This document shows, piece by piece, positions 9,280-15,142 of a DNA stretch of 16,238 bases (its first letter is position 1; the number at the start of each line of letters is the position of its first letter). This DNA comes from an uncultured Eubacteriales bacterium. GTDB lineage: Bacteria > Bacillota > Clostridia > UBA1381. The stretch lies in NCBI GenBank assembly GCA_900556575.1, contig USPO01000010.1, forward strand, positions 1 through 16,238, read 5' to 3'. The position numbers were made by a program, and so were the translations under genes. The notes under the pieces are model-generated. The model was given only the letters and a program-made list of their open reading frames with translations. It was not told where the DNA came from and searched no databases.

Positions 9280-9308
9280 AGTATATCACCTTTATACTTT
9301 TAAGTCAA
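9280..9308 (-). promoter_or_regulatory. Promoter of the ATPase pseudogene
   Basis: On the minus strand TTGACT (9308-9303) is separated by 17 bases from TATACT (9285-9280), a near-consensus housekeeping promoter 36 bases before the ATG. The sequence TAAGTCAA at 9301-9308 is repeated inverted as TTGACTTA at 9336-9343, so the -35 box lies in one arm of an 8-bp inverted repeat that could be an operator. Confidence 0.7.
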
Positions 9309-9391
9309 GAAAAATATTATATTCGTTTATTTTTATTGACTTAATTATCGACTGATATTATTATCCATATTCACCCCTAACATCAAAACAT

Positions 9392-9435
9392 TAAAAAAGT
9401 GCTTTCCTGCACTCTTCTATAAGCTTGGAAAGCAC
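9392..9435 (-). terminator. Terminator of the integrase operon
   Basis: A nine-base-pair stem (GTGCTTTCC at 9399-9407 with GGAAAGCAC at 9427-9435) is followed on the minus strand by a run of six T. It stands 37 bases after the stop codon of the 97-residue gene and marks the end of the minus-strand operon. Confidence 0.85.
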
Positions 9436-9471
9436 AAACACTTTTACGGTAACAAACCATACCACGTTAAA

Positions 9472-9765
9472 TCAATATTCTTCGGCAAACATAATCGTTG
9501 TGTAGCTTCTGTCCCATTCTGTAATAATATAAATTTTCCCTTGTGAGGTTTGGTATGACGCCAGGATTCTTCCTTCTCCAGTCGCTAAAGCCTCATCATT
9601 CATATCTTTATCTTCCTGATGCTCCATATCTGACCAGTCCCTTACACAATATCTGATGAAAGCTCCCATAATCTCTTCCTCGAACAGCGGATTATCGTAT
9701 AATGCTTCTGAGATGCCATAGGTCAAAACCACTCTTCCCAATTCAAATGTACTGAAAGAATTCAT
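9472..9765 (-). CDS. Small conserved protein of mobile elements, unknown function
   Basis: This 97-residue acidic soluble protein starts MNSFSTFELGRVVLTYGISE and ends GKIYIITEWDRSYTTIMFAE plus EY. I recognise this pattern, especially the end, as a small protein common in Bacillota plasmids and integrative elements, sometimes called plasmid-related; no function is known to me. It has no DNA-binding helix-turn-helix or membrane segment. GGAGGTG at 9780-9774 lies eight bases before the ATG. It follows the integrase gene by about 50 bases on the same strand without a terminator between them, so it is probably the last gene of the excisionase-integrase operon. A 13-base sequence upstream of its ribosome site (9789-9801) is repeated upstream of the first excisionase gene. 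Confidence 0.75.
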   Translation of the reverse strand: MNSFSTFELGRVVLTYGISEALYDNPLFEEEIMGAFIRYCVRDWSDMEHQEDKDMNDEALATGEGRILASYQTSQGKIYIITEWDRSYTTIMFAEEY

Positions 9766-9815
9766 AATAACTGCACCTCCTGATTTCTATTTTGATAAAT
9801 ATAGATTAAGCTAAT

Positions 9816-11051
9816 TTATATGCACTTTGTCTGTGTATCATATATATTGTTAAGTATGCTGTCACAGGTCTTTTTTGTCTTTTGCGTCAAATGCTGATAA
9901 ATATCAAGCGTAATTTGTACGCTCTTATGTCCAAGTCTTGTCTGTACATACTTTGGGTCAGCACCATTGTCAAGCAGCATTGTACAGTGAGTATGCCGCA
10001 AAGAATGAAAATCAAATTCGGGAAATCCAAGCTGATTATGGATTACCGAGGATGTATGCTGCATAGTTCGAGGCTGAATATATGTACCGTCCTCTCTTTT
10101 GCACACAAAATTGATTTTCTTGCCTTTGTCATTAGTGCTGATGATTCTCGTACCTTTTTCCTCATAATAAAATGTATATTCGGTATCAAGATACGCTTTG
10201 GCTTTGCGTTCCTGAGTTTCCTTTTCGTTTTTTAGGATTTTCAGGAATGCGTCATCTATCTGAATTATACGATTGGAATCATATTTGGGTGCGGAAAAAT
10301 ACCAATATCCGCTATTATTTCCGTTACTCTGCCATTGAACCTGCTTATTCACGGACAATGTTTTATTCTCGAAATCTATGTCATCCCAGGTAAGGGCATA
10401 CGCTTCACCAATCCTGAGTCCACATCTGTAGCCCAGAAGCAAAGGAATATATGCCGATGAACCTTTTGGGAATCTCGTTAAAATCTCATTCATTCGTTTT
10501 TTATCGATATAAACACGACTCTTTGTATTGAGAGCAATATTACCTTCGGCTCTCTTTGAGGGGAGTTTTACGTGTTCCATCGGATTTTTCTGTATATAAT
10601 GAAGCGGTTCGACCGCATAATTAAAGCTGCTGGTAAGCACGCCGCTGATAACGGATATAGTGTTTCTGCTGCGGCCTTCACTGGCCAGTTTATCAATGAG
10701 TTTTTGAAGTGTGGAATGCGATATAGTGCGAAGCTTATATTTTCCGATTTCTGGCTTTATATCCAAACGAATTATCTTTTCATAATTATTAAGAGTTGTC
10801 TTTTTCTTCTTATTCACACACTCATCATTGTACCACATGTCCATAAAGTCAGAAACGCTTATTTCCGACGGCTTGAAAACTTCACCTGTGGCTTCAAATT
10901 CAGCCATAGCTTTCAATTTCGCCGCAAAAGCTTCTTCCCGTGTGTTAAAACCGCCTTTGACTATCTGTTTACGCTTTCCATCTATTTTGGGACCTTCAAA
11001 CCGATACTGCCATTTTCCGTCTCGAAGATTTACGCCATCCCCACGCTTCAT
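9816..11051 (-). CDS. int: Tyrosine site-specific integrase
   Basis: This is a 411-residue integrase of the phage/Tn916-like tyrosine recombinase type. The N-terminal part (about 1-55) is an arm-binding domain (LRDGKWQYRFEG...DGKRKQ). A SAM-like core-binding domain follows (about 65-165), then the catalytic domain with the residue set R213 (in GLRIGE), H349 and R352 (in HSLRHTH), H375 (in GHKS) and nucleophile Y385 (in DIYQHL). It cuts and joins DNA at attachment sites to insert or excise an element. ATG at 11051 is chosen because GGAGG at 11065-11061 lies nine bases ahead; the GTG at 11057 would be only three bases away. The start shares one base with the upstream stop codon (TGATG), so it is translationally coupled to the second excisionase-like gene. 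Catalytic residues are complete and the gene looks functional. Confidence 0.95.
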   Translation of the reverse strand: MKRGDGVNLRDGKWQYRFEGPKIDGKRKQIVKGGFNTREEAFAAKLKAMAEFEATGEVFKPSEISVSDFMDMWYNDECVNKKKKTTLNNYEKIIRLDIKPEIGKYKLRTISHSTLQKLIDKLASEGRSRNTISVISGVLTSSFNYAVEPLHYIQKNPMEHVKLPSKRAEGNIALNTKSRVYIDKKRMNEILTRFPKGSSAYIPLLLGYRCGLRIGEAYALTWDDIDFENKTLSVNKQVQWQSNGNNSGYWYFSAPKYDSNRIIQIDDAFLKILKNEKETQERKAKAYLDTEYTFYYEEKGTRIISTNDKGKKINFVCKREDGTYIQPRTMQHTSSVIHNQLGFPEFDFHSLRHTHCTMLLDNGADPKYVQTRLGHKSVQITLDIYQHLTQKTKKTCDSILNNIYDTQTKCI

Positions 11052-11251
11052 CAGCACTCACCTCCAATTACAGAGAAGCAATTGATAGTTGTGCTGTTGT
11101 TAGCGGCAAAAAAGCTGTCCAGTGATTCGCCTTTAACCTTACATTCACAAAACTTTATCGCCGAAAGCTCTTTATTTCTGATGAGTTTATAAACATCCGC
11201 TTTGGTCGTATTCAGCATTTTAGCCGTTTCTTCTATGGTATAGAGTTTCAT
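11051..11251 (-). CDS. Excisionase-like helix-turn-helix protein, second copy
   Basis: This 66-residue protein begins MKLYTIEETAKMLNTTKADV and holds one MerR/excisionase-type helix-turn-helix (residues about 3-50: turn and recognition helix in TTKADVYKLIRNKELSAIKF). Such proteins bend DNA beside the attachment site and steer the integrase toward excision. ATG at 11251 is preferred over the ATG at 11257 because GAGAGG at 11266-11261 is nine bases from the first and three from the second. It aligns along its whole length with the gene upstream and shares the ending GEC, so the two arose by tandem duplication. It overlaps both neighbours by one base (TAATG and TGATG). The C-terminal part after the helix-turn-helix (FAANNSTTINCFSVI) has diverged from the other copy. 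Confidence 0.85.
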   Translation of the reverse strand: MKLYTIEETAKMLNTTKADVYKLIRNKELSAIKFCECKVKGESLDSFFAANNSTTINCFSVIGGEC

Positions 11252-11493
11252 TAGCATTCACCTCTCACATAAGAAATAGGCTTTATATTAAACGGGTCAG
11301 TGAGGTCCTTGCCCTCATTGGCTTTAAAGAAATTACAAAGAGTTTCGTGGCGTACTTTTAAAGAACCAAGCTTTATTGCGGGCAACTGGTTGGAACTGAT
11401 AAGATTATACACATACTGCTTGTTTGTGTGCATAATCTTTGCCACCTCGTTAACTGTATATAACATTGAATCGTAATTAGTTGTTGAATTCAT
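11251..11493 (-). CDS. xis: Excisionase-like helix-turn-helix protein, first copy
   Basis: This 80-residue protein has one excisionase-type helix-turn-helix (about residues 10-60: YTVNEVAKIMHTNKQYVYNL, then ISSNQLPAIKLGSLKVRHET). It is the first gene of the operon with the second excisionase-like gene, the integrase and the 97-residue protein. ATG at 11493 is used because AAGGGAG at 11508-11502 lies eight bases ahead; the TTG at 11511 lacks a site. It probably acts in excision or in control of the operon. Which of the two copies is the true excisionase cannot be told: this one is longer, with a tail DLTDPFNIKPISYVRGEC. Its expression should depend on the long leader with hairpins upstream. 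Confidence 0.85.
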   Translation of the reverse strand: MNSTTNYDSMLYTVNEVAKIMHTNKQYVYNLISSNQLPAIKLGSLKVRHETLCNFFKANEGKDLTDPFNIKPISYVRGEC

Positions 11494-11552
11494 ATTAAAT
11501 GCTCCCTTCAAATTTTATTTTGTGAATACCTCCATCCATTTTGATAAATAAA

Positions 11553-11628
11553 ACCCATAAAGCAACTCGTGTATCTGCTTTATGGGTATAAAAATAACCC
11601 TGACTTACACAAGCTGCAAGAGGGTTTA
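11553..11628 (-). promoter_or_regulatory. Two tandem hairpins in the xis-int leader, possible attenuator
   Basis: On the minus strand the leader first forms a weak hairpin (AACCCT 11596-11601 with AGGGTT 11621-11626) followed by TTTTTAT. Then comes a 12-base-pair perfect stem (11553-11564 with 11576-11587) followed by TTTTATTTAT. Both look like intrinsic terminators. They lie about 60-130 bases before the first excisionase ATG and downstream of the predicted promoter, so transcripts must read through them to express the integrase. Tn916-family elements also use leader attenuation; a common mechanism here is only inferred. Confidence 0.6.
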
Positions 11629-11828
11629 AATCTTCATATACATTTTATATTAACTCGTAATCGTCATTCGTAATTAATATTACATAGGCTTTATTCCTTC
11701 CAAAGTCTTGAGCGTTGTTCCCAGCATAAACAGATTTACCGGCACTCGTATGTATTTGTATGATTGATTTAAACACTATCAAAATGATATTAAATGTTTT
11801 TTGTAGTCGGAACTGTTTTCTTTCTACA

Positions 11829-11862
11829 ATTATAGGATATCATAGGACATACTAAAAGTCAA
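11829..11862 (-). promoter_or_regulatory. Predicted promoter of the xis-int operon
   Basis: On the minus strand TTGACT (11862-11857) stands 17 bases before TATCCT (11839-11834), with a perfect TATAAT overlapping at 11834-11829 at a longer spacing. The leader to the first ATG would be about 330 bases. The near-repeat ATAGGATAT/ATAGGACAT across 11832-11850 could be an operator. Bases 11494-12003 contain no supported gene; a 43-codon open frame (11776-11645) lacks a ribosome site. Confidence 0.5.
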
Positions 11863-12003
11863 TAGATTTCATACAAGGATTTTAATTTTGTTTTTTCAAC
11901 AATTTTTAGCGCCGATAACTGTTGAATATTACCAAAAGCACTTTTGAAGCTTTAGTCATAAACGTCTCATTAAGGTATGCCCTTATATACTATTATAAAT
12001 GTG

Positions 12004-12068
12004 TAACGTATGAATTACTATTCCTCTTACGTTATGTATCGTTTGAAAAAGTAACCCTTACGATACAT
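12004..12068. repeat. Two adjacent inverted repeats, possible recombinase binding (res) sites
   Basis: TAACGTA (12004-12010) pairs with TACGTTA (12028-12034). ATGTATCGT (12034-12042) pairs with ACGATACAT (12060-12068) across a 17-base spacer. The two units span 31 and 35 bases directly before the serine recombinase gene, close in size to the first two subsites of Tn3-type res sites. The second unit covers the predicted -35 box, so binding could also repress the gene. Confidence 0.5.
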
Positions 12069-12104
12069 TTTCGGTTTTGCTATAATAGAAATGAACAAAT
12101 GTTC
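12058..12104 (+). promoter_or_regulatory. Recombinase promoter with LexA (SOS) box
   Basis: An extended -10 element TGCTATAAT (TATAAT at 12081-12086) has a weak -35 TTACGA (12058-12063) at 17 bases. At 12093-12104 lies GAACAAATGTTC, a palindromic exact match to GAAC-N4-GTTC, the core LexA/DinR box of Bacillota, right at the expected transcription start. LexA bound there would block transcription, so the recombinase is probably induced by DNA damage. Confidence 0.75.
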
Positions 12105-12133
12105 AGTTATATTATAGTAAAGGGGATGTTTAT

Positions 12134-12712
12134 ATGAGTAAAATAGGTTATATCCGAGTTTCGACAATAGAACAGGAAACTGCAAGGCAGGAAGAACTGC
12201 TCCACGGTTATAAGCTTGATAAGGTCTTTATGGAAAAAGCCAGCGGCAAGAATACGGACAGGCCAGAATTGAGAAAAATGTTGGACTATCTTCGTGAGGA
12301 CGATATTCTGTATGTAGAAAGCATATCAAGATTATCACGAAGCATCAGAGATTTGCTCTCTATCGTAGATACACTCAATGAAAAGAAAGTTCAGCTCGTT
12401 GTTGTCAAGGAGAACATCGACACTACCACTCCGCAGGGAAGATTTGTTTTGTCCATCTTCGCCGCCCTGTCGGAACTGGAACGTGAGCAAATTCTACAGC
12501 GTCAGCGTGAGGGTATCGCAATTGCCAAGGCTCAGGGGAAATATGCAGGAAAGCAATTCAAACATATCGACGAGGAAATTTTTGAACGAAGCTATAAAAA
12601 GTGGAAATCGGACGAAATAACCGCAAGACGATTTGCCGAGCTTGTAGGCTTGACCACAAATTCACTTTACCGAAGAATAAAACGGTTCGAGTCATATCAA
12701 AAGATAAACTGA
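12134..12712 (+). CDS. Small serine recombinase (resolvase/invertase family)
   Basis: This 192-residue protein has the length of resolvases and invertases. The catalytic domain starts IGYIRVST with nucleophile Ser10 and Arg8; RPELR (Arg43) and SRLSRS (Arg66, Arg69) give the other active-site arginines. The position of Asp67 in the Tn3 enzyme holds Ser here, which is common in this subfamily. The long helix at about 100-130 (PQGRF...ERE) forms the dimer interface. The C-terminal part (about 156-185, DEITARRFAELVGLTTNSLY) is a helix-turn-helix for site binding. AAAGGGG at 12118-12124 precedes ATG 12134. It probably resolves multimers of a circular element or inverts a segment; sequence alone does not decide. 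It is divergent from the integrase operon and has an SOS box in its promoter. Confidence 0.95.
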   Translation: MSKIGYIRVSTIEQETARQEELLHGYKLDKVFMEKASGKNTDRPELRKMLDYLREDDILYVESISRLSRSIRDLLSIVDTLNEKKVQLVVVKENIDTTTPQGRFVLSIFAALSELEREQILQRQREGIAIAKAQGKYAGKQFKHIDEEIFERSYKKWKSDEITARRFAELVGLTTNSLYRRIKRFESYQKIN

Positions 12713-12723
12713 CAAACAAAATT

Positions 12724-12755
12724 ATCCCTCAGAGGCATTTTCGCTTCTGAGGGAT
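12724..12755. terminator. Terminator between recombinase and replication-like gene
   Basis: A ten-base-pair stem (ATCCCTCAGA 12724-12733 with TCTGAGGGAT 12746-12755) lies between the convergent genes. T-rich sequence follows on the plus strand (GATTTTACTTT) and AATTTTGTTTG on the minus strand, so it may work both ways, though neither tract is perfect. Confidence 0.7.
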
Positions 12756-12759
12756 GATT

Positions 12760-13635
12760 TTACTTTGTGTTTTTTCCTAATGATAGCCTACGATAATACT
12801 CAATATCGCCCTGAGCACAACCATTGAAGAAATCACTATGCTTACCGTTAAGCATTTCATATTGCAGGTTTCTGATAAGCTTTATGTTTCCCTTAGCCGC
12901 AACAAACGGGTTTATCATATAAGTATAGTTTACATTAGGTATTTTATAAATAAGGTGCATATCGACAAGAGATGTAATTGCTCTGCGTACAGAACGCTCA
13001 TCAATGCCAAGCGTTCTGGCCAGACTTTTATAATTCGATGATTTAAGCTCAACAATATTGCAATATTCGGGAGAGTGATAGCATTTACAGGACTGTGCTT
13101 CTGCTGTCAGCATCAGAAATACAGATAGCTCCGTTTTGCTTATTTTCTTTGAGCCGTATGCACCAGTGAAGCAGGCAAATTTCTTTAAATTCTCAATATT
13201 ATTAAAAAGGAATGAAAATTTCCTTTGGCTTTCTGCAAGCGGTTCAAACGGACATTGACAATTTTCTGTGCAATAAATCCTGCATCTTTTTATCGTGGAT
13301 TCAGTACATCTCGCAAAAATAAAAGGGTTCATTCTATACTTGTCATTTTCAAGCTTTTCAATAACCCTGTGTTTCTCCAGTTCAATGAGATTCTTTTTAA
13401 GCGAATTTGCTGTCAGGTTCAATTCCCTGCACAAGATTTCTTTTCTGTCTTTGTCCAGCGTGAAAACATTCATCTGATAGCCATCCATAACATCATCGCA
13501 GTCCGAAGCGATTGACGACAATACAATAGCGACAATAATTGATGTGTTCATCAAATCCCGCAAGCTGAAATATGATTTCTTAAGCGTTGAGTGTGCAGCG
13601 AAACATTGTGTGTATTTTTGTATTGATTGAGTCAT
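12760..13635 (-). CDS. Replication-initiator-like protein with two winged-helix units and a Cys cluster
   Basis: This 291-residue protein has two similar winged-helix units. Unit one runs about residues 55-108 (DRKEILCRELNLTANSLKKN ... KYRMNPFIFA); unit two about 197-247 (NYKSLARTLGIDERSVRRAI ... YTYMINPFVAA). Each ends in the wing-like pattern Y-x-M-(I)-NPF, a feature of RepL and related plasmid initiators, so I read it as a replication initiator or a regulator of that fold. Between the units is a cysteine cluster (C110, C118, C122, C126, C128, then C183, C185, C192) that could bind metal. ATG at 13635 is set by AAGGAGAT at 13647-13640; the upstream TTG at 13698 is part of the -35 box. Iteron-like repeats lie upstream. 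A plain transcription factor remains possible; no family was confirmed. Confidence 0.6.
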   Translation of the reverse strand: MTQSIQKYTQCFAAHSTLKKSYFSLRDLMNTSIIVAIVLSSIASDCDDVMDGYQMNVFTLDKDRKEILCRELNLTANSLKKNLIELEKHRVIEKLENDKYRMNPFIFARCTESTIKRCRIYCTENCQCPFEPLAESQRKFSFLFNNIENLKKFACFTGAYGSKKISKTELSVFLMLTAEAQSCKCYHSPEYCNIVELKSSNYKSLARTLGIDERSVRRAITSLVDMHLIYKIPNVNYTYMINPFVAAKGNIKLIRNLQYEMLNGKHSDFFNGCAQGDIEYYRRLSLGKNTK

Positions 13636-13669
13636 TTGATATCTCCTTGTATAAATTATTTGCAGCCAA

Positions 13670-13698
13670 ATTATACAAAAAGATATTTTCGGATTCAA
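13670..13698 (-). promoter_or_regulatory. Promoter of the replication-like gene
   Basis: On the minus strand TTGAAT (13698-13693) stands 17 bases before a perfect TATAAT (13675-13670), 34 bases ahead of the ATG. AT-rich DNA (AAAAAATAAAAATATTTTTT, 13711-13730) lies just upstream of the -35 box and could act as an UP element or an easily melted region. Confidence 0.7.
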
Positions 13699-13743
13699 GG
13701 GTCAACTCGGAAAAAATAAAAATATTTTTTACAAGCCGTGCAA

Positions 13744-13869
13744 TGCCTGAAATGTCAGTATAAATGACAAATCAGGCACAGGCTTATCACAGCATAAATA
13801 TCAGATTATGACGCAAACACGGCACAAACGGCTTACTTTCCATAAAAAGCACGGGTGCCTGTTTTGTCA
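13744..13869. repeat. Iteron-like repeats TGCCTG-NNN-TGTCA
   Basis: Three 14-base copies share TGCCTG-N3-TGTCA: 13744-13757 (plus), 13765-13778 (minus) and 13856-13869 (plus). The first two face each other over seven bases and make a large imperfect palindrome. A degenerate fourth copy (TGCCTGAAAGATTCA) lies at 14282-14296. They sit upstream of the promoter of the replication-like gene and could be its binding sites at an origin or operator. Confidence 0.6.
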
Positions 13870-14614
13870 TAGGAAAAACAAGCTTCAAACGACCTATTTA
13901 CATCATCTCTGGCCAGTTTCAGCCGATTTGCCCCTATATTATTATAAAAAGCAACAAAAAATTTCCCAATAAAAAATCCTTTGATGGTTAATTGCAAAGA
14001 GTTTTCTTATCCATCAACATATATCCTGCAAGAAAAAGAGCAAAACCATAAAAAGTGCAGCCCCCATAAGATATGTTTTCCATTTTCAATGCATGATTTC
14101 TTCCAATTGAAACGAAATCCAAGGCAATTAATTTTTACAGGGAAAAAGATTCCGAGCATAACATAGACAAAGATTCCAGTGACTTGATTTAATCTGAAAG
14201 ACTTCTTCAAGAGGAAACATTGACTTTTTTTCAAAACTCATAAATGAATTACGGTGCAAAAGTTTTTCAAGAGCTTGATATGCCTGAAAGATTCATTCAA
14301 GATATGCAAATGGCCTTTTTTATTTTGTTATACACAATTCTTTTGATATAATCAATATTAGTGAGTAATAATGTGTGTAAACGCTTTAATGTGCATTATT
14401 ACCCGCAAAGCGTAGAATATACTGTAATACATTATCATTTGCGAAGCCTTTGAGTTTGCATAGTTATGCGAAGCTATGTAGGCAAAAGAAAAATATGTGC
14501 TTTTCCGAGAGCTTTTTACGCTCAAAGAAAAACACATATTTTTTCTTTATAAAGCAACCAGCGAAGCCGTTCTCACAGCTTATGCGAAGCTTGGGGGAGC
14601 GGCCTCAACAGCGT
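13870..14614. other. Gene-free stretch with hairpins and short repeats
   Basis: No supported gene lies here. A pair of 19-base direct repeats with 16 matches (CTGAAAGA...TTCAAGA at 14194-14212 and 14284-14302) stands 90 bases apart. GTAATAATG (14365-14373) pairs with CATTATTAC (14394-14402). The motif GCGAAGC occurs at 14441, 14468, 14561 and 14584. A long imperfect hairpin covers about 14484-14546, with arms AAGAAAAATATGTG and CACATATTTTTTCTT and an inner GAGC/GCTC stem. It may be a non-autonomous repeat element, a structured RNA or part of an origin. Confidence 0.5.
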
Positions 14615-15124
14615 TTATCCCTTTATAATCTTTTCCATAGTATCTACATTGTATGCAACAAAGAATATTTTCTCGTCATACCGCTTAAACTCGGAAACAA
14701 GCGCTTCACCGTTGAAGTTTTCGGCAGGGACACGCAAAGGTATTGACGAAAATATACAGGCACTCATCAATTCATTATTGTTAAGGTTTTTATAAATCGC
14801 ACGAACCATTTGCACGATGCCATTCAAGCTGTTTGGCAGTTTACAGTGCCTTGAATCTGATTGCGCATTAAACATTTCTACACCGAAAAGCTCGGTTTCG
14901 GGCATAAATCCGAATCGTAAGTCTACCCATATTGACCTCTGTATTCCGTTAGCCTCATAAAACTCGCTGACATTCCATAGCAGGTCGCCGAATGCACTCT
15001 TGAATTGCAGATTTATGATATGGAGCATAACATTCAGTTTGAGCGTGGTCATAGAACTGTTTCCCAACAGCAAGTGGTACACTACATTTTGTACGGAAAA
15101 CGGATTAATGCTTGGTTTTCTCAT
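14615..15124 (-). CDS. Protein of unknown function, second gene of a two-gene operon
   Basis: This 169-residue soluble protein is not recognised. It starts MRKPSINPFSVQNVVYHLLL and is mixed alpha/beta, with aromatic and acidic stretches (WNVSEFYEANGIQRSIWVDL, FGVEMFN) and a C-terminal half with SLNGIVQMVRAIYKNLNNNE. No catalytic motif, helix-turn-helix or membrane segment is evident. ATG at 15124 has GGAGGTG ten bases upstream (15140-15134) and follows the preceding gene by 18 bases, so both are read from one promoter. The stop codon borders a hairpin and repeat-rich stretch rather than a clear terminator. Its place next to mobile-element genes suggests an accessory gene. It could be a defence or anti-defence factor, but nothing in the sequence shows that. 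Confidence 0.65.
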   Translation of the reverse strand: MRKPSINPFSVQNVVYHLLLGNSSMTTLKLNVMLHIINLQFKSAFGDLLWNVSEFYEANGIQRSIWVDLRFGFMPETELFGVEMFNAQSDSRHCKLPNSLNGIVQMVRAIYKNLNNNELMSACIFSSIPLRVPAENFNGEALVSEFKRYDEKIFFVAYNVDTMEKIIKG

Positions 15125-15142
15125 AATACAAACACCTCCGAT

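Noticed and set aside
10572..11192. 206-codon open frame on the plus strand
   Set aside because: It is antisense to the integrase and excisionase genes, has no ribosome site and shows no family pattern.
11922..12137. 71-codon open frame before the serine recombinase
   Set aside because: It starts at TTG without a ribosome site and runs through the promoter, SOS box and inverted repeats.
14007..14234. 75-residue hydrophobic protein on the minus strand
   Set aside because: Phe- and Trp-rich sequence from an AT-rich region, with no ribosome site or recognisable family. A decayed membrane transporter piece with a frameshift near 14030 is possible but cannot be supported.
14450..14746. 98-codon plus-strand open frame through the repeat region
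   Set aside because: It overlaps the end of the 169-residue gene on the other strand and consists mainly of translated hairpin and repeat sequence.
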